Below are positions 1-5,245 of a stretch of 8,178 nt of DNA, one piece after another. The notes beneath the pieces are model-generated. The model worked only from the letters and a program-made list of their open reading frames with translations. It searched no databases and had not been told where the DNA came from. How positions within the stretch are numbered: the first letter of the stretch is position 1; each line of letters starts with the position of its first letter. Both the position numbers and the translations under genes were made by a program. The stretch spans positions 1-8,178 of the forward strand of contig JAAYAV010000116.1 of assembly GCA_012719195.1 (NCBI GenBank). The letters are read 5' to 3'. The stretch comes from Anaerolineae bacterium (lineage in GTDB: Bacteria > Chloroflexota > Anaerolineae > DRVO01).

Positions 1-1
1 C

Positions 2-142
2 GAGGCGGTGAACGGCGGCACCCTGGAGACCTGGAACACGGGTCCCTATCCCGCCGGACCCTACTGGCTCCGTCTCGTGGTGGTGGACCAGACGGGCAAC
101 TTCCCTCAGCCCTGCTCGGTTCGCGTCGTCGTCGCCAAGTAG
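2..142 (+). CDS. C-terminal end of a truncated protein, possibly a penicillin-binding protein/transglycosylase tail
   Basis: An open frame runs in from the left edge without a start and ends at TAG (140-142), giving 46 residues. The visible tail has the pattern G-T-L-E-T-W-N-T, then P-x-G-P-Y-W-L-R-L-V-V-V-D, then G-N-F-P-x-P-C-S-V-R-V-V-V. It reads as the last strands of an extracellular immunoglobulin- or FN3-like beta-sandwich domain. From general knowledge, tails of this style (W-D-T, G-x-Y-x-L-R-L-x-V-V-x-x-x-G-N-Y) occur at the C-terminus of family-51 transglycosylase/penicillin-binding proteins and other secreted proteins of Chloroflexota. The catalytic part lies outside the window, so the enzyme identity is inference. 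That the frame is coding is better supported: its composition suits coding sequence, and it ends shortly before the next gene's leader. It could equally be another surface protein with the same terminal fold. Confidence 0.55.
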   Translation, partial: EAVNGGTLETWNTGPYPAGPYWLRLVVVDQTGNFPQPCSVRVVVAK

Positions 143-163
143 GGCCTGCCCCCCACGGTGCCT

Positions 164-192
164 TCGACCAGCCGATAGGCACGCACTATCAT
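164..192 (+). promoter_or_regulatory. Candidate sigma-70-type promoter for the formamidase-family gene
   Basis: TCGACC (164-169, 4 of 6 to TTGACA) is separated by 17 bases from TATCAT (187-192, 5 of 6 to TATAAT). Transcription would start near 199, about 43 bases before the ATG at 242. It fits the gap between two same-strand genes. The -35 match is weak and was found by eye, so this remains a candidate. Confidence 0.3.
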
Positions 193-196
193 AGCC

Positions 197-220
197 GCGG
201 TTGCCGACGGCGTCGGCCGC
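197..220 (+). promoter_or_regulatory. Palindrome/hairpin in the leader of the formamidase-family gene
   Basis: Seven-base arms GCCGACG (203-209) and CGTCGGC (211-217) flank a single central base. The outer bases GCGG (197-200) and CCGC (217-220) could extend an imperfect stem. The element lies between the candidate start of transcription and the ribosome binding site at 231-236. It may be an operator or an mRNA hairpin. It has no T-run, so it is a poor terminator. GC-rich sequence makes chance palindromes common. Confidence 0.25.
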
Positions 221-241
221 ACCCATCTGCGGAGGTCCGCC

Positions 242-1165
242 ATGCAGAAGCAGACGCGCGAAGTGCTCTACTACACCCACACCCGCCATAACCGCCCCAC
301 CCTCACGGTGGAACCGGGCGAGAGCTTCATCGTCGAGACCGAGTTGTGCTCCGGCGACTGGCTGCGTGACATCACCGACACCTACCACCCCAGCAAGGGG
401 CGGGGCCCCAACCCATCCAGCGGCTGCGTCTACGTCAAGGGAGCCGGCCCAGGGACCATGCTGGCGGTCACCATCGAGTCCATCGTCCCCGACGAACTCG
501 GCTACACCGGCTTCGGTCCCGGCGCCAACCCCTTTCCTGACTGGATCCGACAGGAGGAGTGGGGCGTCGTCACCAAGACGGTGCGCATCCGCAACGGCTG
601 CGTCGAGTGGAGCGAGGATCTCAAGTTGCCCACACAGCCCATGATCGGCGTCCTGGGTACCGCCCCCGCCCGCGAGGAGTTCCTGAACAGCCGGAACGGG
701 CCCTATGGCGGCAACCTAGATGCGCAGGAGATTGCCACCGGCGCCACCGTCTACCTGCCCGTCTACGTGGACGGCGCCTTACTGCACGTGGGCGACGTGC
801 ACGCCATCCAGGGGGACGGGGAGATCTGCTGCGGCGGTGGCATCGAGTGCCGCAGCACCGTTCAGCTACGGGTGGACGTGCTGCCGCGCCCTGAGCGCAT
901 GACCTGGGCCCGGTTCGCCGATGCCACCCACATCGGCGTCTTCGGTTGCGCCCGCCCGGCCGAGGATGCCTTCCGGCTGGCAACCCAGGATCTCATCTAC
1001 TGGCTGGCCGACGACTACGCGTTGGATGAGCCTGAGGTACTCCTACTGCTGGGGCAGATCCTGGAGGCCCGCTGCACCCAGTTCGTCGATCCGCTCTACA
1101 CCTACGTGGCGAAGGTGGCACGACGGTGGCTGCCCGGACCACCGCGCTTCTTGGTCCCAGGATAG
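242..1165 (+). CDS. Acetamidase/formamidase family protein
   Basis: The 307-residue product matches the FmdA/AmdA family, cytoplasmic metal-dependent hydrolases that release ammonia from formamide, acetamide or related short amides. Visible family signatures are an early strand region followed by S-G-D at 37-39, P-M-I-G-V-L-G-T-A-P at 133-142, G-P-Y-G-G-N-L-D at 153-160, and the strongest block at 172-200: L-P-V-x-V-D-G-A-L, then H-V-G-D-V-H-A-x-Q-G-D-G-E-I-C-C-G-G. The D-x-H and D-G-E residues in that block (D185, H187, D192, E194) are the likely metal and active-site region. Length is normal for the shorter members of the family. The ATG is well placed behind GGAGGT (231-236). No amide transporter or urease-type partner is adjacent, so the true substrate cannot be deduced; many members of this family are annotated as formamidase without testing. 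The family call is firm; substrate specificity is unknown. Confidence 0.9.
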   Translation: MQKQTREVLYYTHTRHNRPTLTVEPGESFIVETELCSGDWLRDITDTYHPSKGRGPNPSSGCVYVKGAGPGTMLAVTIESIVPDELGYTGFGPGANPFPDWIRQEEWGVVTKTVRIRNGCVEWSEDLKLPTQPMIGVLGTAPAREEFLNSRNGPYGGNLDAQEIATGATVYLPVYVDGALLHVGDVHAIQGDGEICCGGGIECRSTVQLRVDVLPRPERMTWARFADATHIGVFGCARPAEDAFRLATQDLIYWLADDYALDEPEVLLLLGQILEARCTQFVDPLYTYVAKVARRWLPGPPRFLVPG

Positions 1166-1187
1166 AACGTGCGGACCGCCCTGCAGA

Positions 1188-1196
1188 TGCTACAAT
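1188..1196 (+). promoter_or_regulatory. Extended -10 promoter candidate for the zinc metallopeptidase gene
   Basis: TGCTACAAT (1188-1196) fits the extended -10 form TG-N-TATAAT with one mismatch in the hexamer. No good -35 is present at the standard distance (1168-1173), which extended -10 promoters tolerate. Transcription would begin near 1203, giving a leader of about 75 bases. The rest of the gap (1166-1277) holds nothing else recognisable except the ribosome binding site. Confidence 0.4.
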
Positions 1197-1277
1197 AGCG
1201 GCAGTAGTATTTCGTTACCGAGCTACCTGCAATCTGCGAGGGAGACCGTTCCTAGGTTAGCCAAGGAGAGATAGCGC

Positions 1278-1964
1278 ATGTACCTGAATCCTGTCTATAT
1301 CCTCTTCGCTCTGCCGGCATTGCTGCTGGGCCTATACGCTCAGTTCAAGGTGCAGTCGACCTTCAAGAAGTATCTTCGCGTGGCCAACGCGCGCGGCATC
1401 ACCGGAATCGCCGCCGCTCAGGAACTGCTCGCCGTGTCGGGCCTCAGCCACGTCACCGTAGAGGGCGCCCGCGGTACTCTCAGCGACCACTACGATCCCC
1501 GCTCCAAGACCCTGCGCCTCTCCCAAGCCGTTGCCGGTCAGCCCTCCATCGCCTCCGTTGCTGTCGTCGCTCACGAGATCGGCCACGCTATCCAGGACGC
1601 AACCGGCTACACCCCCATGAAGCTTCGCTCCGGATTGGTGCCGCTGGTGAACATCGGCTCCTACCTCGGCCCCATTCTCTTCATGCTTGGGCTCTTCGCC
1701 GCCAACTCGCAGCTGGCCTGGCTGGGTGTGATCGGCTTCTCCAGCGCGGCCGTGTTCGCCCTCGTGACGCTGCCGGTGGAGCTGAACGCGAGCTCCCGCG
1801 CCCTGGAGCTGCTCCAGTCCTCCGGCATAGTCGTCGGTCAGGAGATGGCCGCCGCGAAGTCCGTGCTGGACGCGGCGGCGCTGACCTACGTCGCCGCCCT
1901 GGCACAGGCCCTTAGCACTCTCCTCTACTACGTCAGTCTGCTGGGCGGCTTCCGCCGAGACTAG
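1278..1964 (+). CDS. yugP: YugP-type membrane-bound neutral zinc metallopeptidase
   Basis: The 228-residue product matches the YugP family (Pfam Zn_peptidase_2), integral membrane zinc proteases of largely unknown substrate. The zincin motif H-E-I-G-H is at 99-103, inside V-A-V-V-A-H-E-I-G-H-A-I-Q-D. It follows the usual preceding segment in which a strand with H-Y-D-P (71-74) leads to L-R-L-S (79-82). A likely third zinc ligand is E168 in L-P-V-E-L-N-A-S, where family members carry P-V-E-F-(D/N)-A-S. Predicted membrane segments are about 4-21, 119-140, 146-167 and 198-222. Length agrees with Bacillus YugP (about 225). The ATG at 1278 is preceded by AAGGAGAG (1263-1270). A strong terminator follows, so the gene is probably transcribed alone. 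A membrane quality-control role is inferred; the family identity is well supported. Confidence 0.92.
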   Translation: MYLNPVYILFALPALLLGLYAQFKVQSTFKKYLRVANARGITGIAAAQELLAVSGLSHVTVEGARGTLSDHYDPRSKTLRLSQAVAGQPSIASVAVVAHEIGHAIQDATGYTPMKLRSGLVPLVNIGSYLGPILFMLGLFAANSQLAWLGVIGFSSAAVFALVTLPVELNASSRALELLQSSGIVVGQEMAAAKSVLDAAALTYVAALAQALSTLLYYVSLLGGFRRD

Positions 1965-2004
1965 CACCCAGATCCACCGCAAATCCGCCGATAATCAGCT
2001 CTCC

Positions 2005-2038
2005 GGGGGCGCAAGCGTGTGCTTGCGCCCCCTTCTTC
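2005..2038 (+). terminator. Intrinsic terminator after the zinc metallopeptidase gene
   Basis: A perfect 12-bp stem (2005-2016 with 2021-2032, left arm GGGGGCGCAAGC) closes a GTGT tetraloop and is followed by a T-rich TTCTTC. It lies 40 bases after the stop codon at 1962-1964. It separates the peptidase gene from the heat-shock operon, so the latter should depend on its own promoter. Confidence 0.85.
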
Positions 2039-2092
2039 GTCCACAGACGTGCACTGAGCCCCCAGGAGCACCGCAGACGGTCGCTAAGCGGA

Positions 2093-2119
2093 TTTGCACT
2101 CTGCATCAGAGAGTGCTAA
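2093..2119 (+). promoter_or_regulatory. CIRCE operator (HrcA binding site) upstream of the hsp20 pair
   Basis: TTTGCACTC (2093-2101), nine bases, then GAGTGCTAA (2111-2119). The consensus CIRCE is TTAGCACTC-N9-GAGTGCTAA; only the third base of the left arm differs and the right arm is perfect. CIRCE is the known binding site of the heat-shock repressor HrcA. The spacing of exactly nine and the position directly before a small heat-shock gene make chance unlikely. The hrcA gene itself is not in the window. Confidence 0.92.
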
Positions 2120-2122
2120 TAT
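2094..2122 (+). promoter_or_regulatory. Promoter interleaved with CIRCE
   Basis: TTGCAC (2094-2099, matching TTG of the -35) is followed after 17 bases by TAATAT (2117-2122), which carries an extended TG at 2114-2115. Transcription would start near 2129, giving a leader of about 32 bases with AGGAGG at 2150-2155. Both promoter boxes overlap the CIRCE arms, so bound HrcA would block RNA polymerase directly. The hexamers are individually imperfect, as expected where the same bases must serve as an operator. Confidence 0.6.
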
Positions 2123-2160
2123 GCTCATTGGTACGAAATACACTCGCATAGGAGGCAGAT

Positions 2161-2604
2161 ATGGCCAATCTGGTACCGCGTGAGAACCGTGAAGTCTTGA
2201 CCCTAAGAGATGCCATCGACCGCCTGTTCGAGGAATCGTTCGTGCGGCCCTGGTCGCAGCTCGGAGTCTCTGAGGGCCGGGGGATGCCGCTGGACGTCAT
2301 CGACGAGGGAGACCACATCGCCGTAGAGGCCACCCTGCCCGGCGTGAAGGCAGAGGAAGTGGATGTACGCATCGAGGGCAACACCGTCAGCATCCGGGCC
2401 GAGAGCAAGCGTGACAAGGAGACGTCCGAAGACAAGTACACCTACCGAGAGCGATACCACGGCGTCGTCCAGCGCAGCTTCACCCTTCCCTCCGAGGTAG
2501 ACTCGGAGAAGGCCGAGGCCAAACTGGAGAACGGTGTTCTACGGCTGCTGCTCCCCAAGGTAGAGAGGGCAAAGACCCACAAGATCACGGTCGCGACGAA
2601 GTAG
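2161..2604 (+). CDS. Small heat-shock protein, Hsp20/alpha-crystallin family (first of a tandem pair)
   Basis: The 147-residue product is an ATP-independent holdase chaperone that binds unfolding proteins in the cytoplasm. The alpha-crystallin domain spans roughly 43-132. It contains P-L-D-V-I-D at 43-48, A-T-L-P-G-V-K-A-E-E-V at 57-67, the Y-x-x-R-E-R-Y-H-G strand region at 93-101, and the signature K-L-E-N-G-V-L at 121-127. The C-terminal I-x-V motif (I142-T-V144), which joins dimers into oligomers, is present. The N-terminal arm (1-42) includes a helix with D-A-I-D-R-L-F-E-E-S-F-V, typical of bacterial members. The ATG follows AGGAGG at 2150-2155. An upstream CIRCE element predicts HrcA-controlled heat induction. 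A second hsp20 begins 87 bases downstream with no terminator between, so the two are probably co-transcribed. Confidence 0.95.
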   Translation: MANLVPRENREVLTLRDAIDRLFEESFVRPWSQLGVSEGRGMPLDVIDEGDHIAVEATLPGVKAEEVDVRIEGNTVSIRAESKRDKETSEDKYTYRERYHGVVQRSFTLPSEVDSEKAEAKLENGVLRLLLPKVERAKTHKITVATK

Positions 2605-2691
2605 AGCCGAGATTCACGACTACAGAACGACGGCAAACGACAGGAAAGCAATTCGAGCCGATAAGTACGCGAGCAGAGATGGAGGTTCGCT

Positions 2692-3135
2692 GTGAGAGAC
2701 GTCACTCGTTGGGATCCCGTATCAGAAGCAGTAAGCCTGCGTCAGATGGTGGACCGGCTCATGGAGGACAGCTTCGTTCGGCCCTCCTGGCGGTCTGACG
2801 CGGGACGTGCCCTGCGCCCCCCTCTGGATGTCTACACCACCGATGAGGACATCGTCATCCTGATGAGTGTCCCCGGGGTGAAGCCGGATCAGGTTGAGGT
2901 CACCATCGAGGGTGATACCGTCACCATTAAGGGCGAGATCCCGGCGGCCTTGGAGAATGTGGACTACGTGGTTCAGGAGCGCGCCAGCGGGCCGTTCCGC
3001 CGGCTGGTCACTCTCAACGTGCCCGTGGAGGCCGATAAAGCGGAGGCCGCCTTCAAGGATGGTGTTCTCACTCTGACCATCCCCAAAGCGGAGGCACTGC
3101 GGCCGAGGACCATTAGGGTGAGTACGGAGAGCTAG
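2692..3135 (+). CDS. Small heat-shock protein, Hsp20/alpha-crystallin family (second of a tandem pair)
   Basis: The product is again 147 residues but clearly different in sequence from its neighbour. The alpha-crystallin domain spans about 44-131, with P-L-D-V-Y-T-T at 44-50, S-V-P-G-V-K-P-D-Q-V at 59-68, and the signature A-F-K-D-G-V-L-T-L at 120-128. The C-terminal I-R-V (141-143) supplies the oligomer-joining motif. The N-terminal helix D-R-L-M-E-D-S-F-V-R-P (21-31) matches the F-E-E-S-F-V-R-P stretch of the first protein, pointing to an old duplication. The start is GTG at 2692, chosen because GGAGG (2681-2685) sits six bases before it; the ATG at 2679 overlaps that site and is out of frame. 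No separate CIRCE or good promoter is visible in the 87-base gap, so it likely depends on the upstream CIRCE promoter. The two proteins may form mixed oligomers, but that is inference. Confidence 0.94.
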   Translation: MRDVTRWDPVSEAVSLRQMVDRLMEDSFVRPSWRSDAGRALRPPLDVYTTDEDIVILMSVPGVKPDQVEVTIEGDTVTIKGEIPAALENVDYVVQERASGPFRRLVTLNVPVEADKAEAAFKDGVLTLTIPKAEALRPRTIRVSTES

Positions 3136-3153
3136 AGCCTCTCCGCAAGGAAG

Positions 3154-3190
3154 ACGCAAGAGCGGGACCGTGATGGTCCCGCTCTTGCGT
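3154..3190. terminator. Strong hairpin between convergent genes, probable bidirectional terminator
   Basis: A perfect 16-bp stem (3154-3169 with 3175-3190, left arm ACGCAAGAGCGGGACC) encloses a five-base loop GTGAT. It lies 18 bases after the second hsp20 stop and about 30 bases beyond the stop of the minus-strand isomerase gene. Flanking T-runs are short (TTTC on the plus side; CTTCCTT on the minus side). It is well placed to end transcription from both strands. Confidence 0.75.
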
Positions 3191-3196
3191 TTCACC

Positions 3197-3215
3197 GCGC
3201 CTGTTCTGCAGGCGC
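3197..3215 (-). terminator. Small accessory hairpin just after the isomerase stop codon
   Basis: Arms GCGCCTG (3197-3203) and CAGGCGC (3209-3215) form a perfect 7-bp stem with a five-base loop. On the minus strand it begins six bases after the stop codon (3223-3221) and is followed directly by the 16-bp hairpin at 3154-3190. It lacks its own T-run. It may protect the mRNA 3' end or assist termination. Confidence 0.4.
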
Positions 3216-3220
3216 CTACG

Positions 3221-4087
3221 CTAGAGCACGGCCGCCTCCAGGCGGCGGATGTACTCGAGGTTTCGCACCACTTTCTGCTCCGTGGGCATGGTCTCGCTGA
3301 AGTCCTCGAACGAGAGCCAGCCGTCGTAGCCGGACCGGCCGAGCGCCTTCAGCAGCGCGCTGTAGTCGGCGATGCCCTGCCACATGGGAGAAGCGTCGCA
3401 CTTCCACACGGCGCGCCCCTCCTCCTCCCCTACCGCCGCCCAGGCGGCGTTCTTCACGTGCACGTGGGCTAGATACGGACCCAGCAACTCCACTGCCAGG
3501 CTATAGGTCTCAAAGCCCTCGTACACCATGTTGCCCGCGTCCAGGATCACGCCCACGTGATGCGGGTCGTAGTTCCGGACCAGCCTCTCGGCCAACGCCG
3601 GGCTGGGCGTCATGGTGTTCATGTGTACCTCAACGGTGGCCTTGACTCCACTCTCGCGGGCGGCGTCCTCCACCTTTCCGTAGAGATCCACCGCCCGAGT
3701 GAAGACGCTGTTGTAGTCCTCGCTGCCGTCGTAGCGCGGCACCCCTACGCGCATCATGGGCGCGCCCATGATGCTGGCCGCCTCCATCAGACGCCGCACC
3801 GCCTCAAGGTCCTCGCATCCTACGTAGGTCCCCAGGGCCGGCATCTTCAGACCGGCCGCCTCGGTCATCTGCCGGATCTCGTCGGCTTGGGCGGGCAGGC
3901 TCGCCACGTCGATGGTGCAGCGGTTGGCGCCCCAGTAGCGGACCGCCGGCGGAACGTCCGCCGGATTGGCCGCCGACGGTTGGGTTACGCGCCACTCGAC
4001 GCCGTCGTAACCGGCCTCGGCCAGCTTCACCACGGCCTCTTCGGGGCTCCACTCCGGCAGCATCACCGTGAACACCGCGTGTCTCAT
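3221..4087 (-). CDS. Sugar phosphate isomerase/epimerase (xylose isomerase-like TIM barrel), distal gene
   Basis: The 288-residue product has the AP endonuclease family 2/xylose-isomerase-like TIM-barrel fold, cytoplasmic enzymes that usually isomerise or epimerise keto-sugars using a divalent metal. Visible features are V-K-L-A-E-A-G-Y-D-G-V-E-W (20-32) at the first barrel turn and the probable metal ligands: E153 in T-V-E-V-H-M-N, D183 in I-L-D-A-G-N, H208 and/or H210 in A-H-V-H-V-K-N, and E261 in S-F-E-D-F. All four expected ligand positions are filled, so an active enzyme is likely. Length is typical. The ATG at 4087 follows AAGGGAG on the minus strand (4094-4100). It starts 44 bases after the stop of a second gene of the same fold, and the two look co-transcribed from the promoter at 5152-5180. 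The substrate cannot be read from sequence. Confidence 0.88.
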   Translation of the reverse strand: MRHAVFTVMLPEWSPEEAVVKLAEAGYDGVEWRVTQPSAANPADVPPAVRYWGANRCTIDVASLPAQADEIRQMTEAAGLKMPALGTYVGCEDLEAVRRLMEAASIMGAPMMRVGVPRYDGSEDYNSVFTRAVDLYGKVEDAARESGVKATVEVHMNTMTPSPALAERLVRNYDPHHVGVILDAGNMVYEGFETYSLAVELLGPYLAHVHVKNAAWAAVGEEEGRAVWKCDASPMWQGIADYSALLKALGRSGYDGWLSFEDFSETMPTEQKVVRNLEYIRRLEAAVL

Positions 4088-4131
4088 GCAGTCACTCCCT
4101 TCCTCGGCCGGCGGCCGCGATTCCGCAAACC

Positions 4132-5094
4132 CTAGGCCCAGAACATCGCCCCCGGGGCCTCACTGATCACCGACTGCTTCAGGCACTCCACCGCCTTCCG
4201 CAGCCCTTCCATGGACGACATGAGCGAGTCTTCGTGCTCAATGCTGAGCACATAGTCGTAGCCGATCAGCCGCAAGTTGCTGACGAAATCCTTCCACCAG
4301 GCCACGTCGTGCCCGTAGCCCACCGAGCGGAACAGCCAGGAGCGGTTGATCTCGTCCGAATAGGGCTTGGTGTCCAGCACGCCGTTGAGGCTTGTGTTGA
4401 GCCGATCTACCTTGGTGTCCTTGGCATGCACGTGGTGGACGGCCGCGCCCAGTCCTCGCAGCGCGTGAATGGGGTCGATGCCCTGCCAGAAGAGGTGGCT
4501 GGGGTCGAAGTTGACGCCCAGGTAGTCGCCGGTAGCATCGCGCAGTTTGAGCGCCGTCTCCGGATTGTACACGCTCATGCCCGGATGCATCTCCAGGGCG
4601 ATCTTGACCCCGTGGGAGCGGGCGAACTTCTCTTCCGCTGCCCAGTAGGGGATAAGCACCTGGTTCCACTGGTAGTCCAGGATCTTGAGGAAGTCATCCG
4701 GCCAGGGACAGGTCACCCAGTTGGGGTACTTGTCGCTGGGAGAGCCGCCGGGACAGCCGGAGAAGGTGTTGACCACCGGAATCCCCAGTTTCTCGGCCAG
4801 AACGATCGTCTGGCGCCACGACTCGTGCGAGGCCCGCGCGAAGCCGGCATCGGGGTGCACCGCGTTGCCATGGCAGCTCAGGGCGCTGATCATGAGGCCA
4901 CGGCTCTCAACTGCCTCCTTCAGCGCCTTGGCCTGGCCGTCGTCGGCCACGAGCACCGCGGCATCGGCGTGCGCGGTTCCCGGATAGCCGCCCGTACCGA
5001 TCTCCACCGATTCCAGACCCAAACCGGCGATGATGTCCAGCGCCTGCTCCAATGGCCGATCCTGGAATAGTGCCGTGAAGATGCCTATCTTCAT
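4132..5094 (-). CDS. Sugar phosphate isomerase/epimerase (xylose isomerase-like TIM barrel), proximal gene
   Basis: The 320-residue product has the same fold as the next gene but little obvious sequence similarity to it outside the metal site. It begins M-K-I-G-I-F-T-A-L-F, with G-L-G-L-E-S-V-E-I-G-T-G at 24-35. Likely metal ligands are E168 in A-L-E-M-H-P-G, D197 in N-F-D-P-S-H, H221/H223 in H-H-V-H-A-K-D-T, and E286 in L-S-I-E-H-E-D. The motif S-G-C-P-G-G-S at 112-118 and the C-P-W-P-D-D-F stretch at 129-135 mark a subgroup common in sugar-catabolism clusters. The frame is open upstream to an ATG at 5223, but the start at 5094 is chosen: GGGAGGT (5107-5101 on the minus strand) lies six bases before it, homologues begin at M-K-I-G, and the promoter at 5152-5180 lies downstream of 5223. 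The substrate is unknown; inositol-, allulose- or tagatose-type keto-sugars are possibilities only. Confidence 0.9.
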   Translation of the reverse strand: MKIGIFTALFQDRPLEQALDIIAGLGLESVEIGTGGYPGTAHADAAVLVADDGQAKALKEAVESRGLMISALSCHGNAVHPDAGFARASHESWRQTIVLAEKLGIPVVNTFSGCPGGSPSDKYPNWVTCPWPDDFLKILDYQWNQVLIPYWAAEEKFARSHGVKIALEMHPGMSVYNPETALKLRDATGDYLGVNFDPSHLFWQGIDPIHALRGLGAAVHHVHAKDTKVDRLNTSLNGVLDTKPYSDEINRSWLFRSVGYGHDVAWWKDFVSNLRLIGYDYVLSIEHEDSLMSSMEGLRKAVECLKQSVISEAPGAMFWA

Positions 5095-5151
5095 GACTTG
5101 ACCTCCCTGCTGAAGTCGAGTGTCGATTGTGCCGACCGTCGAACCGCCGCG

Positions 5152-5180
5152 ATTATGGTACCCGCCCGCACAGTTGTCAA
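5152..5180 (-). promoter_or_regulatory. Strong sigma-70-type promoter for the isomerase operon
   Basis: On the minus strand a perfect TTGACA (5180-5175) is followed after exactly 17 bases by CATAAT (5157-5152), 11 of 12 consensus positions at ideal spacing. Transcription would start near 5145, leaving about 50 bases of leader before the ATG at 5094. This is the best promoter in the window. Confidence 0.75.
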
Positions 5181-5204
5181 CGACCCCGGGGCGTAGGGTA
5201 GACT
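5174..5204 (+). promoter_or_regulatory. Divergent promoter candidate for the plsY-like gene
   Basis: TTGTCA (5174-5179, 5 of 6 to TTGACA) is followed after 19 bases by TAGACT (5199-5204, 4 of 6). Transcription would start near 5211, about 35 bases before the TTG start at 5246. Its -35 box overlaps the -35 of the opposite-strand promoter within the nine-base palindrome GTTGTCAAC (5173-5181). The spacer is longer than ideal, so it would be the weaker of the two. Confidence 0.4.
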
Positions 5205-5245
5205 GCCGGAGGCGCGGGGGCATCGAGAGCAGCAGGGAGGTGTGG

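Noticed and set aside
1332..1982. A 216-codon minus-strand open frame over the zinc peptidase gene
   Set aside because: The plus-strand protein carries HEIGH and membrane segments with a good ribosome site; the antisense product shows nothing recognisable.
2605..2691. Possible separate promoter or CIRCE for the second hsp20
   Set aside because: No GAGTGCTAA-like arm and no convincing -35/-10 pair in the 87 bases; co-transcription with the first gene is simpler.
3557..4135. A 192-codon plus-strand open frame over the distal isomerase gene
   Set aside because: Antisense shadow of a conserved enzyme gene; the composition is typical of reversed GC-rich coding sequence.
4234..5070. A 278-codon open frame on the plus strand, antisense to the proximal isomerase gene
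   Set aside because: It mirrors a well-supported gene with intact metal ligands; GC-rich DNA leaves long stop-free antisense frames. Its translation has no recognisable motifs and no ribosome site was seen.
5115..5142. Three copies of GTCGA in the leader of the isomerase operon
   Set aside because: Spacing is irregular (7 and 16 bases) and the five-base word is frequent in GC-rich DNA; not enough for an operator claim.
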